A DNA stretch of 64,000 nucleotides. Source: Paguma larvata (lineage: Eukaryota > Chordata > Mammalia > Carnivora > Viverridae). Where the stretch lies: positions 47,905,030-47,969,029 of the forward strand of contig CM057841.1 in the NCBI GenBank assembly GCA_030068075.1, written 5' to 3'. The position numbers and the translations under genes are program-made. The notes under the pieces were generated by a model. The model searched no databases. It was given only the letters and a program-made list of their open reading frames with translations, and had not been told where the DNA came from. Each line of letters begins with the position of its first letter. Within the stretch, counting starts at the first letter, position 1. Positions 47,205 through 59,399 of this stretch are shown here, piece by piece.

Positions 47205-47905
47205 TAAAACCCGTGGAATTTCCTGAGCGTTGAAAATGATAAAGGTGTCTTTTGTTCGGTTAGCGAGGTGACTTGGATGCCCCGAGGGATGGGGACTGAT
47301 TGCCAAGAGCACCAGCCATAATGATGAGAAGGTTGAACTTTCAACCTGACCTTCGAGGAGGAGAGAGGGGCTGGAGATCGAATCAACGGCCAATGGCCAG
47401 TGGTCGAATCCGTCCTGCCTGTGTAATGAAGCCTCCTCAAAAACCCATAAGATGGCGTTTGAAGAGCTTCCGGGCTGGTGAACACATGGAGATTCGGGAC
47501 GAGTGGAACCCCCAGAGAGCATGGAGGCTCACTGCGCCCCTTCCCACATACTGCGCCCTGTGCATCTCTTTTATCTGACTCTTCCTGAGTTATATCTTTT
47601 CATGATAAACCGGCGACCTAGTAGGTAAAATGTTTCTCTGAGTACCGTGAGCCGCTCTAGCAGAGTAATGGAGCCCGGGGAGGTGGTCGCCGGAACCTCT
47701 GATCTGTAGCCGGTCGTCAGGAGAACAGGTGACACCCTGGATCCGTGGCTGGCGTCTGAAGCAGGGGAGGGGCAGCCTTGTGGGAGTGAGCCTTCAGCAT
47801 GTGGGATCTGACCCTACCTCCAGGCCGATGGCGCCAGAATGGAGTTGAACTGTAGGACCCCCACCTTGTATCAGAAAAAACCACATCGGAATTGGTGTCA
47901 GAACC
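47205..47905 (+). repeat. Unassigned interspersed repeat, LTR-like
   Basis: About 700 bases with the feel of a mammalian ERVL-type LTR: 'aatgaagcctcctcaaaaac', 'gttatatcttttcatgataa', 'gtgagccgctctagcagagt' and 'atgtgggatctgaccctacc'. I recognise it as a dispersed sequence type but cannot name the family. No coding capacity. Confidence 0.4.
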
Positions 47906-48904
47906 TTAGGGCCGTTTCCGTTTTCTAGCCTCGGCGAACACGGCTGCCGTGCCCATTTCTAAACCAGTCCTGTGCAGACACAGTTTTGGCCTTCTCGGGT
48001 AACACTGGGGCTGGAAGTGTACGTGTGGTGACTCTGTTTAACTTTTGAGGCTTGCTTCTTGCCTCAGTTTAATTCGAGTGAGTCACTCCCCTGCCTGGTT
48101 CCCAGGTCTCCTTTCACCTCCCTGCCCTGTAGACAGTGATTTGTTTGGACAGTGGAGAATCTTGAGTGTGTGGCCTGTGCTCGGGCCACTGTTACCACGC
48201 AGTGCCACCCCGTCACTGCCTCACCATCTATTCCTCCACCCCACCCACTCCCTCCGTGACCACTTTCTGCCGCCGCTGAAATAGAGCTTTCTGGGGAGCA
48301 CATGGCCTGGGCCTCTCCGCTTCTGGGCCTGGACCCACCCAGGTCCCCAGCTCTTGGCCTGGGCACAGAGGCGAGTGCTCATTCCTGCCATCTGTCCGGG
48401 CTGCTCAGCCATGATCTTCAGCCAGCATGGATACACCATCCCCTGCAGGACCAGCAGTCACAATGTTCTAAAATTGCACATACTTGTGGGTGGAATGGCA
48501 GGCGAGTACGGGTCTCCCCACTGGGCCGTGGGCTGCGGGCCGAGGCACACAGGACTCACCCTCAACCTCCGCACCTGGCACAGTGGGGGCCCGGGAGGTG
48601 CTGAGAGCCTGGGAGCAGGTGGAGGGGAGCGTGCAGTTAGACAGGGGCGAGGTGACATCCTGTGTGTGTGAGTGAGTGCTGTGTCCAGCCAGGACGAGGC
48701 CGGGGTGTGGCAGGATGAGAGTGAGACCGCTGGCTCACAGGGCAGTTGAGTGCTGAACACACCGCCCTGCTGGGAGAAGACGCAGGGGCCAGGGCTGGCA
48801 GAGAGGACACCAGAAGTGACACCTGGGACCGGGCAGGATGAGGCACTGGCATGTTGCTCACATTGAGACAGGAACCACTTTGAAGCTTTGAAGAGAGGAT
48901 GGTA

Positions 48905-49090
48905 GCTTTATTTATTTTTTTATTTATTTTTTTTTTATTTATTTATGTTTTGGAGATAAAATTTGCCCTTTTAAAATATACAATTCATGCAACCACCACT
49001 ACCATCTGACTCCAGAACATTTTCACCATCCCACAAAACGCCCTGGAAGAGCCTTACCCTGACCACTGTCCCCGTATTCCAGCCAGCTGG
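48905..49090 (-). repeat. L1 3' end, antisense, with AT-rich tail
   Basis: A (TTTA)-rich run (48905-48950), then 'gataaaatttgcccttttaa', 'aatatacaattcatgcaacc' and 'agaacattttcaccatccca', a reversed L1M 3' UTR. Confidence 0.7.
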
Positions 49091-49374
49091 TCTGTCGTGG
49101 CGCACACAGCCCACCTCCCAGGGCCCCACCCACTGGCAGGTCCAGGAGCGAAGCCCTCAGTTGCCATGGTAATTCTCAGCCTGGGTTCAGGCAGTCATCA
49201 TCCATTCAGCGGATGCCTGTTGGGCGTCCACTGAGTGCCGGGGACGGTCCTGGGGGCACACCTCTGCTAGGACAGGCACGTTCCTCTTCAGAGCAGAGTG
49301 GGACGGGCGGGAGTGGCAGCCCTCCCTGCGGTGTGGTGAGGTAGAACTGGGACAGGTGTGCTGTGCAGTTACAC

Positions 49375-49394
49375 CACACACACACACACACACA

Positions 49395-49444
<50 letters not shown>
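49375..49444 (+). repeat. Compound (CA)n(CT)n microsatellite
   Basis: About 11 CA units passing directly into about 23 CT units, with no interruption. Confidence 0.96.
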
Positions 49445-49447
<3 letters not shown>

Positions 49448-50213
49448 CTGCTGAGGCAGCACCCTGCTGGCTGTTGATACCAGGTGAAGAGCAAGAGGAG
49501 ATGGGTGCCATGCAGGGGAGGCACTGTCTAAGGGTACGAGGGCTTTGGGTTGTGAGGCAGTGCCGGGGAACCTGGTGTCACGCAGCGCTGCTGGGAGCTC
49601 ACTCTGCCATTCTCCGTGCTCAACTCCGTGTCTTCCTTTCGCTGGAAGGACTCGGCAGGCAGGGGTCAGGCCTGTGTATGAATGTCAAGGAGGCAACTGA
49701 GAATGGAACAGCGTGTCTCGAAGTTAGGAAGCCCTTGGTCGTGGAGCCCATAGTCATGTTCTGAAGGTAGAGGGTGGCCTTGTGTCACCTCTGCAGAAAG
49801 ATCTGTTCCGTGGCCTGGTGGTGGGCGAGTCGTGGCCTGGAGGACACCATTGGTCCCTCACTCAGACCTTGAGGCATGGCCAGTGTCCCCGCACAGACTG
49901 CCCCCTGAGTCCCACATCTCCTGGGGACCCCTGACCCGGAGACCAGAGAGGAGTGGTCACGGGAAAGCTTACTCCCACACCCCAGATTCCAGCTTCTCTC
50001 CTCCACTTGCCCCCCATCTTCTGCCCATCTGTGTTCTCTTCAATCCATATCTTTTGTAGAACTTTCTGAACACTGTTAACAGCCATAATCTTGGTGACTC
50101 TCACCAGCCTGTCACCCTCTGCAGACCCCTCCCCACCCCCGGGGGCAGCTCTCTGTCTCTGACCACAGTTCTCCAGAGGCCCTTGTCCTCCATCCTCTGC
50201 TTTTCTCCCCCAG

Positions 50214-50370
50214 GTTATCCTGAAGGATCTGGAGGTGTTGGCAGAAATCGCTTCCTCCCCCGCAGGCCAGACAGATGACCCAGGCCCCCTTGATGGCCCT
50301 GACCTCCGGGCCAGCCACTCAGAGCTTCAGGTGCCTACCCCTGGCAGAACGAACCTGCTGAACACTTCTG
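50214..50370 (+). CDS. VAC14: VAC14 exon 13 (residues 459-511)
   Basis: Reads [20 protein letters not shown], then the acidic [18 protein letters not shown] and Pro/Thr-rich [14 protein letters not shown], ending on the G of Gly511. A helix is followed by a second flexible linker that leads to the FIG4-binding domain. Acceptor CTCCCCCAG|G, donor CTTCTG|GTAAGT. Differences from human as I recall it (Arg for Gln at 490, Thr-Asn for Ala-Gly near 505) fall in the linker. Confidence 0.96.
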
Positions 50371-52851
50371 GTAAGTAGCGCCCTCATGGGTACAGCCTCA
50401 GAGGCTCTGGGAGTGCCAGCGCTCGGTCTCCTCCAGGACCCGGCCGTCCCTCTCAAGCCCCGGATCTCTGCCGGGGTGTGAGCAGTCAGAAGTTTCCTCT
50501 ACTCTCTGAGAGGCAGGCAGACCTTGCCCTCCTGTTGCCTCCCCACCCCCATGAGAGGCCCTCACACCCCCTTTTCCTCCACGTCCTGCGCCATTCATTT
50601 CGGAGCCATTGGCTAAATATAAAACCATCGGAGTCAGCGGATCCTCTCTTTTGCTGGGGCAGCGTCTCCCCAGTCAGGAACCAGGGGGCTTTGGAGCCTT
50701 GGGTCTCACAGGTGGAAGACTAGGCGGCCATTTCCTTCCTCATTGGGGAGCTAAAAATAGCAAACAACATGGCAGGCAGCCCAGGCCGGAGAGGGGATAA
50801 TTCAAACAGGATGTTTCCGGGCAGCCCTTGGACATGAAGGTGGCTGTGGTGTTCCTGGGGCTCGCCCCTTGGGGTCCTTCCAGATAGCAGGTGGCTCTTC
50901 TCCCTGGGCCAGTGCAACTCCCAACTCCTCCCTCCCAGGCAGACGCCAGCTCCCTCCAGCGACGTGATCCTGGGAAATGCCAACGATGCAAGTTGATAGG
51001 AAGGTCCCCAGCAAATCATAGTGTTCGCCTGGGGTGTCTCTTTGTCCCCTGAGTGGCTTTTGATACCCAGATACAAGGTCCTCGATGGCTCCTCCTTTGA
51101 TGCAGAAGCCAGATGTCAGATAGATTCGGAGGCTTTCGGCTGCAGCTCCCTTCCCGCCGCTCTAGCAGGCTGGGCCCCGAAGGCATCCAGTACCCGACCC
51201 TGAGCACCCCAGCTCCATGGCGCCACTGGGGCCCTGCAGGCCTGACTGCACCCCAGCGCTGCCGGGCCAAGTCACAGAAGGCTTGCGCATTGAAGACGTC
51301 TCCCTGGTGACGCTTGAAGTCAAGGGCTCCCCCAGCTCCTGCAGTGGGGTGTCACATAGGACCGCAGGCTTTAGGCCACTGCTGCTGTACACGTTCTTCC
51401 TGCAACTGGTCCCAAGTTTCCAGCTGTTTCTGACTGAAGCAACGAAGGAGTAAGGGACTCTCGTGGCAGCCCGGTTTCCTTCTCTTGTTTCCCCAGGATG
51501 CAGTGGCTTCCTTGCCCAGGAGCCCAGTTTCCTCCGAGCAGTCAGAGGCCGTGGTTGGGAGGCTCCCACATCCTGACCCTGGGACCCTGGGTGAGGTTCT
51601 CACCCTCTGTCCCACAGCCCAGGAGTCCATTTTCCATCCTGTGTCCCATGTCAGCACTTGGGGGTCAGCCTAAATTCCCAGGGACAGATGGCAGAAATGC
51701 CAGAGACTGAGTGTGGCACACAGCCACGATGTGACCGGTCTCACTGAGAGGGGAGAGGAGCAGCGGTGAGGGGAGGAGGGTGACAAGTAGGGGCAGGAAG
51801 AGGGGCAGCAGGCAGGAGAAGGCACCCGCGGGTCGGAGCCAGCCTTAGGTCTCCCTCCCACGAAGCAGTTCTCTGGCATCTTCTACCCTCCTCAGAGTGG
51901 AGAAGGAGAGAAGGCCAAACAGGCTTCAGGGCCCCGCGCAGGGGAAGGGCATCTTCATCTCTGAGACTCTCTGCGTCTGGTCTGTTCCTCCGCTTCTGAG
52001 GTGTTTTTTCTCTTTCTCTGGGTGCCAAGAAGCTGATGACTAAAAAGCTTACTCAGTAGAGGAGGGAGGGCCCGGAAAATGGCCCGGGTCCCAGGTGGGG
52101 AATGTGCCCTGGGGAGACCTAGACAGGGAGCTCCGCAAGGGGCCCTCTCAGCCGCTTGGGAGCGAGAACTGAGGGCGTCTTAGGTGGCAACATGCTCTGA
52201 ACCCGGGGTCCCGGCCCTGCCGGGATGGACGGGCCCCTAACGAGGCTGAGGCGGTGCAGATTTCCCCCAGCTCACCAGGGCTGTCAGACTGGCTCATATC
52301 AGCCAGGGACTCACCCTGAATTCATAGAAAAACAACCAAGTATGCCAGATGGGAAGAAATTCCATCCTGGAAAGAACACCAAGGAAGTGCCTGCAGCCAA
52401 TAACTTCTTGCTTCAAGGATACACAGTGCCGTGGGCCACATGCTCTTAGCCTGAGACTCACACACGTTCACTGCAGGGAGCGTGGGAATCACACGTGCGT
52501 GCATGTCCACAGCTGGCACCAGATTTTCCAAATGGGTTCATGATTTTAAAAGGTTAAGGTCAAGTTCAAACCAGTAAGAAGAGCACAGGAAGCCAGGGGA
52601 GGGCACTGGCCAGGCACCAAGGATGTTGGGGTCGGCTGTTTCCGTCAGAAAGCATGCAGGAAGTGTACACTCATTCATCTGTGGGCTGCTCTTTCTCCCC
52701 TTGCTTCTCAGGCATGCAAGAGGGTCATTCTGTCTGTTTCCATCTGGCCGTGCACGAGGACAGACGTTACAAGGCCAGCCCTCTTCCTGTTTGGATTTTG
52801 CTTTCCTCTGGCTCTCCAGGGCACAGCTCGGAGAAGAGGGCGACTGCAGAG

Positions 52852-52870
52852 CACCACCACCACCACCACC
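52852..52870 (+). repeat. (CAC)n tract
   Basis: Six CAC units followed by a C-rich run. Confidence 0.85.
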
Positions 52871-53884
52871 CCCGCCATAAAGGGTCTGTTTTTCTGGAAA
52901 GCCAAGGAGCCAGAGAGCCTAGCAAAGACGAAGGCAGCAGCATTTGTAGGGAACCCTGCCTGCTCGCTGGGTCTGTAAACTCAAATCGTGCGGATTTAAT
53001 GGGAGGTCTGGGGCAGCATTGCACGCCCGGGGAGCGCCACAGCAGTGGCCCCCAGGGCCCGGGAGGCCGAGTTGCCCACACGGGGTTTTCCTCCCGCCTG
53101 GCCCGGTGCAGACGTCTCCCCCTCCAGCACAGAGCCGTGTGGGCAGAGACAGTGGTCTGGCTTCTCCCACCCCTGCTTCCTTGCTGACCCTCACAGAGAG
53201 CCTCCTCTGGGCCATTCGGGAGTGGAGCTGCCTGGGTGGGCGGCCCCAAGGAAAACCAGTAGAGGGATCCCACGTTTTGCTGTCTCCTAGATTGTGATTC
53301 GGTGAAATGAAATGGAAATGACCCCTGGGTCTCCTATGACTTGGCACCTTTTGGGCATTCTCTGCCCGTCTCCACTCAGGGGGATTTGGGCTGAGGCCCC
53401 CTAGGCTCTGGGGAGAGGGGCGATGAGCTCCCTTTGAGCAGACCTCAGGGGCCTAACCCTGAGCCTGAGCAGAAGCAGGGACCTCTGGGATCAGTCCCTC
53501 ATTTGAGATACGCCTGGCACTCCTGGGGCCTAGATGATCCCGCTTCAGGAAAGGGAGAAACTTCGGCCAGGCCCAGCAGCCGTGTGGCAGTCTGGGGCTA
53601 AAGGTCACCAAAATTTGTCTGCCCCCCAGATCCAGTCTTCCCTATCCTTCCTCTCCAGCCAAGGGGGCGCATTCTTGGTGGGGTAGCTGCTCGTGTCACT
53701 GTGCCCGCAGGGCTCTCTGGTCCAACGTGGAGTTCGAGCCCAGCTCTAAAATCACAGGTGGAGATGAAATGTTCTGATTCCAGTTCATTCCTTGTAGCCC
53801 AGGGTGGTGTGACCGAATTCAGAAACCAGTTCTAGAAGAAACCCAGGAAGCCATCCCTGGGCATTTTTCCCAGTAGTAAGGGTG

Positions 53885-54040
53885 ACTGTAGTACTTTGAG
53901 CCTGTTAGGACCTGACACTGTTCTGAGCACTTCCGGTGTGTCGGCTCACTGAACCTCACTGTTGGTGAGTCCAGCTCCTCACGAGAACCGTGGGAGGAAG
54001 TACTGTTGTCATTCTTACCTCTTACCTGGGAGGGGGGATT
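53885..54040 (-). repeat. MIR-like fragment, antisense
   Basis: 'gacactgttctgagcacttc' and 'cctcacgagaaccgtgggag' are diverged reversed MIR/L2-type text. Confidence 0.5.
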
Positions 54041-57009
54041 GCGATAGCTGCTGGTGCTGACCCAGGGGCCTAGGCTGAGAGTCCGCTCTCTTTACTCCCG
54101 TGTTAGAGGACAAGAGCACTTACCCAGCACCAGACGCTTCCACCGCTCAAGATGGGGAACAGAGCAGTGGTGGCCAGGCCAGCAGTCCAGGCTTCTCCTC
54201 TGGGGCACATGCTGGCATAGCCTTTGAGCGCATCCCTTCTCTTCACAGTGACTTCAGGGAGCCCATTCCGGCCCCATCACCACTGCCCAGGTCTTCATTT
54301 GTCTCCAGGTGGAGAGCCTCACCCTTTCTATCCCAGGCCCAGACTCGAGGATGGCCCTGAGGCCCTTGCCTCCTGTGTCTCTCCAGTGCTGCCCTTGACC
54401 TGGCCCCCACTCAGCAGCAGTCTTTCCTGATACATACAGCCCCTCTCCTGCCGGCTCAGCTGGAAGTTCCCCCTGGGCCCTGCTGTGGCCCGTTAGCCTC
54501 TCTCTTGCTCTGACCCAGACAGCTGCAAAGCCTCCCGAATTTGGGCCGCTGCAGCGGGCAGAGAGCTCCCTGGCCTCAGCTGGGCTGGCTCAGAGAAGAG
54601 TGACTGCCTTTTGGATCGAGTCCCAAGGGTGCCATGGCTGCAACATCTCAGCCGCCCTTTCATCCGTGCAGCCGAGGGGTTCGGGCCCTCCGATTCAGCA
54701 GACTCCACGCCTCCGAAGACCCTGCCGTACCACAGGCCGTGGCTTCCCTTTCTTCCGGCCCCTTGGTTCTATAGGGGAAGCTACCCCTTCCCCACCTGCG
54801 TCTGTGGGTTCCATGCCAGCTGCCTGGTCACACACCTCCCTCCTCAGAGCGATTCTTGTGCCAGGCACCGTGCTAGGCTCTTCATCCCTGTGAAGTTCAC
54901 AGACAGGAACCAGCCCTGGATCTACCCCGGGCCCCCGGCCTTTCCTCCACGCTCTGTGGGTGGTGGATCCAGATGCGCACGCAAGGAGCTGACTGGGCAC
55001 CCGGGTCCTAACCCACGGGGGGCGGCGGGGGCAGGGAAGGGAGCGAGAGGGCAGGGAGCCGAGCAGGGACCCTGCCGGGTCTGGGCTGGGCCACTAACAT
55101 TTTTCGCATCTGGTTTTGTTGAACTGTAACTCGCATTGCCTATTGAGGCCAGAGCTATTTTTATCCTGACATGTGAGGCTCCTTCGCGTCATAGCCACAA
55201 AACTCAATCTAAAACATCCCAGGGAAGGTTGTTTGTGAGACGTTCTGCAGATTCTCATGTCGCCACATCAGGTTTCACTTAGCAGCATCTGCACGGCTGG
55301 CTCCCTGGCCGCCCACCCCACCAGCCCGGTTTTGTATACAGAGCACTCCCGACAGCATCTGTCTGCCCCACGGCCAGCCAGTAGTCACGTGAACTTCCTG
55401 CCAGAGCCCACTTCTCCAGACTTCTCCAAACCAGAGATGCGAGGCAGGCGGCCTTCAGCTGAGGGGCTGGGTCTCAGCAGGATCGGGGAATGGAAACCCC
55501 ACTCTCCTTGGCCCCCCGAAGAATGTGACTCTCCTGAGACCCAAGGCCAGGTCGTTCCCAGCCACCCCCTCTCCTGGGCCCCAGCTCACACCCCATCTGT
55601 GGTGGGCCTGGAAGACTTTGTTGTCGGCAATGCCACCAGAGCGAAAGCGTCCCAGGCCTGGCGTCCCAGCACCTCCCTTAAGCCCAGTGTTGGAGGGCCT
55701 GCCAGGAATCGGGTGCTGGGCTCCTGTCCAGACTCTGCCCCTTCCTAAAGGAAGGAAGCACTGAGTCCAGGGCCCCAGGCTGCAGGAGAGCCCGGCAGAG
55801 GTGGCTTTTATCAGCGCTATTGAGAAAAGAAGCCGATTCCTTGTCCAGCTGTCGAGGGTGAGGTGAGCGAGAGCCAGAGGTGGAGAGAAGTGGCCAGCAA
55901 GGCACTTTGCGCTCCCGTGGGGAGGAGCGGACAGCAGTTGGGCAGAAATTCGTTCCGCTGAGAGAGGCCCATCGTCCATGTAGTCACACTCCCGGCATGA
56001 GTTTGCTGACTCGCCGCCCCACCTCCTCCTCCCCCTGCAGCCCTGCCTGAGAACCGTCTCTCAGGTTCTGACTCAGGCCAGCCGGGCCTGAGGGGCTGCT
56101 TAGTCAGAAAAGTGGTGGGCCGCTGGGAAACGGAGGCTGGGGGAGACCGAGTGCGCCCTCACCCTGTCCGCGGTGAGCCCTGAGCTGTGCCCCATCCTTG
56201 ACCAGCCCACCCAGGAGGGATTGCCTCTCCTGCCTGGACCTGCCATCTCTACACAGTTGGGCCAGGGTTGCAGTGAGCTTTCCGAGGTTCCCAGCCCAGT
56301 CCTGAAGAGGCTCCTCGAGAGAGAGAGCCCATTCTGGTGGGTGGAAGCCTGAGAGACAAAAGTCCCTGCCCCAACAGCTGCAGGCCCCAGCAGGCCAGGC
56401 CCCAGTAGCTCCCTGACACTCGCATAAGCCTGGTCTGGGTCACAGGCAGGCGCCCGGCCCCCACTCAGTTTGCTCTTTGTAGTCTTTAAACAGTTGGGAA
56501 CGCTGGGAGGGCCGAGCCGTGGAAGCTTTCCCAGCAACCACTACTGTGAGAATGTGAGTCACTTGCCGTGGCTTCTCCCAGATGTCACTCTGCCCTCCTC
56601 CGCCCTCCCGCTAAGGGCCTCAGATCCAGGGGCTGCCGTGCAGGCCTGGACATCGAGAGTTGATTGTGCGGCCCAGAGGAGCCTTTGGCTAAGAAGACCA
56701 GGGATGTGTTCAGAGCAGCTCCAGGCCTTCTCTTCTGCTGTCTTAGGCCAGCCGTCAGCTGCGAGGCGGGCAGACCTCTCTCCCCAAATGTGGGGCTGGG
56801 GCTGGGGGAGTCACAGGTAAAACCCTCTTCTCCTCACAACCTCCCTGCCTGCCAGCAGATCTGTCCCAGATCTGAAGTCTCTTCACTCAGAAACTTTGCA
56901 GACTGTCCCCCAGCCCTCAGTCATCCATTCCAAGACTCAGGGACTGGGAACAGGTTGCCCCTTGCAGTGCTCTGGGTCGTGGCAAGTTCGCAAGTAGCAG
57001 CAGCCCGTG

Positions 57010-57340
57010 TTCATTGAGCACAGACTGTGCGGCAGGCCCCGGGCCCAGTACCTTCGGCGTGTTGTCTCATTTAATAGGGGCTCTTAGTGGGGGCGCCTGG
57101 CCGACTCGGTGGAGCATGTGACTCTTGGTCTCAGGGTTGTGAGTTTGAGTCCCACCTTAGGCATAAGGATGATTTAATAAAAAGATACTTTTTAACTGAA
57201 GGAATAGGGGCTCTCGTTGCCTCCACTTTATAGATGAAGAAACTGAGGGTTAGGATAAGAGACTTGCCCAAAATTGTACAGCTAGTAAGCGGTAGATATC
57301 TGATCTGAACCAGATCTGACGGACTCCCAAGCCTTGCTCT
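57010..57340 (-). repeat. MIR-like element, antisense, split by a SINE
   Basis: 'tgttcattgagcacagactg' upstream and 'atagatgaagaaactgaggg', 'aaaattgtacagctagtaag' downstream belong to one old element. It is cut at the flank of the SINE at 57085-57202. Confidence 0.75.
57085..57202 (+). mobile_element. Short CAN-SINE (older type), sense, with TSD
   Basis: 'ggggcgcctggccgactcgg' head and 'gggttgtgagtttgagtccc', then an A-rich tail with no CT body. The duplication aataggggctct is exact at 57073-57084 and 57203-57214. Confidence 0.88.
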
Positions 57341-58624
57341 AAAACACCATACTTATGTTTCTGCCTGCCCAAGATGTTTCGGCCCCTTGGGAATGGAGAC
57401 TGTAGCCCCACATCAGAGAGGATTTAATAATGATCATTCCCTCTTTGGGTCTCTGTCGTTTGGAGCCCAAATGGTCCTAAGCCTGGAAATGATATAGGTT
57501 GGGGGGTACACATACAGAAACAAGAAGGGGACAAGGATACAGGGAGCCATCACAAATGAGCACCCAGGAGAAGGTTCCAGTCCACACACACCGCCAGTGG
57601 TGGGGGTATGCAGCCAGGCCACCACGGGCAGCGTGGGGACGGGGAGGAGGCGCTTTAACAGCTGTATCTGCAGCCACCTCTTCAGAGATCAGCTCCAGCT
57701 GGGCCCAGGGTAACTCGATCTGTAAGAATGTGACACTTGCTTCTGCAAACAGCCCCCCTGGGCCAGGGGGCAGAGACTGTTTGCCATTCCAGAGTCACTC
57801 AGGACCTCCCAGGCCAGGCTGTTCCGGGCAGGGACCCAGAGCAACACACTGCAAACATCAAGTTCAGTGAGGTCTGCCCTTGAACTGGGCTTCTCACTCC
57901 AGGCTCGCCCCTCGCACACAGTTCACGGGGGCTGTGTAGAGGTTCTCGGGAGGGAGGACCGTAGTTTGAAGGCATGACTCCTGGTAAGGAACGCTCGTAG
58001 AGTAACTCACAGCTGGGAGAAGTGAAACCAAAAGGCACCTTTTCCAGTTTCCAGCCCCTTCCCCACAAGGACCCCACAAGGACCCCTCGAGGACGTAAGG
58101 GAAGTCCGAGCTGAGCAAAAGACAACTACTGAAAGGAGGGTTTTACTGCTTCTTCTGACCACTGGCATCTAATGAAGTCAGCCCATGGGGCTCCCCTGTA
58201 GGGCTTGCTTCTGGCCCTGTGGATGGTTCTGCACATTCATGTTTTGTGCTTGGGGCTGAGGCTTCTGGCAGCGGGTATCCCCTCACACAGCCAAGCTGGT
58301 TCCCTGTTTTGCACAGGTGTGAGGCCACCCTGTCTCTGGCTAGGAAGGAAGTCAGGGCTTTAGGGCCAAAGAGAGACCAGCCTGGAAAGTGATGGCCCCA
58401 GGTGTCTCTGTCGGCCACTCTGCTTCTCCCAGTGTCGTCCCTGAATTCCCAGAGGGCAGCGGCCAGGTGCTTTCTCCAGATAGTGTCATTGTCTCTGTGT
58501 CCTCACTCTTGGCAGGGTCTTAGCTCCAGTCTTCTCCCTCCTGCCTAGGAAGTCCCCGCCTACCACCCACTAACCCCAAACCTCCCCAAGCACCAGTGCC
58601 CAAGTGATGGGCAGCCTGGGGAGC

Positions 58625-58840
58625 TGTTGGGAGCATGGGCCCTGAAGACCGGCCGCCCGGGCTCAGAGACCACCACTTACCAGCTCTGTGTCTTCAGATA
58701 ATCCTCAGTCTAATTCGCAGCTTCTCCATCTATATGATGAGAATAATAGCACATATTTTCAACGATTATTTTGAGGATTAATCAACACATAGCATACAGT
58801 AAGTCCCCAGTAAATGGTAACTGTTGGTTGGCTCTTAAGA
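58625..58840 (+). repeat. MIR, sense, nearly complete
   Basis: 'tgggagcatgggccctgaag', 'accacttaccagctctgtgt', 'atgatgagaataatagcaca' and 'gtccccagtaaatggtaact' follow the MIR from end to end. Confidence 0.85.
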
Positions 58841-58869
58841 TACCATGTTGGGGAGATGTCGGTCCAAGG

Positions 58870-59175
58870 GTTCAAACTTCCAGTTAGAGGTTAATAAGTT
58901 CTGGACATCTAACATAAAAACACTGCTTATAGTTAGTAAGGACTATACTTGAGTAGATTATACTTGAAAGCTGCTAAGAGAATAGAATATAAATGTTCTC
59001 ACCACAAAAAACCATGGACAAATAAACAAAAAAAAAAAAAAAGAAGATATGGGCTAATTCCACAGCACTATGGCAGTCATCTTGCATCGTATACGTGTGT
59101 AAAATCAACACATTGTACACTTTAAACATAAATAATGTTATACGTCAATGTTAATAAAGCTAGAAAAAAATAAAG
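58870..59175 (+). repeat. L1 3' UTR end, sense
   Basis: 'gttctggacatctaacataa', 'atgttctcaccacaaaaaac', 'acattgtacactttaaacat' and 'tgttaataaagctagaaaaa' are the classic last 300 bases of an old L1, including the AATAAA-type end. An internal A-run lies at 59028-59042. Confidence 0.88.
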
Positions 59176-59192
59176 TATAAAAAATAAAACTT

Positions 59193-59392
59193 CTAGGGGC
59201 GCCTGGGTGGCTCAGTCAGTTGAGCATCCAGCTCTTTCTTGATTTCAGCTTAGGTCATGATCTCACAGTTCATGAGATCAAGCCCTGCATGTCGGGCTCT
59301 GCGCTGATAGCAAGGAGCCTGCTTGGGATGTTCTCTCTCTTTGCCCGTCTCCCTCTCAAAATAAATAAACTTTAAAAAAAAATAAGTAAATA
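59193..59392 (+). mobile_element. CAN-SINE, sense
   Basis: 'ggggcgcctgggtggctcag' head, perfect in its first 20 bases, a shortened CT body and the tail 'aaataaataaactttaaa'. It lies between two L1 pieces. Confidence 0.93.
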
Positions 59393-59399
59393 GAGTATC

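Larger units (their letters stand above)
31938..50213 (+). other. VAC14 intron 12 (18.3 kb)
   Basis: The largest intron fully contained here. It includes MIRs, five CAN-SINEs (four of them crowded at 45.9-46.8 kb), L1 remnants, two LTR-like repeats and long CA and CT microsatellites, listed separately. GC-rich stretches (32000-34100, 36330-39900, 41100-43800, 47900-48900) contain only chance open frames with no conserved protein character. Confidence 0.88.

Noticed and set aside
43820..49444. CRISPR-like array from tandem repeats
   Set aside because: The repeats are simple dinucleotides with no unique spacers, in a mammalian intron.
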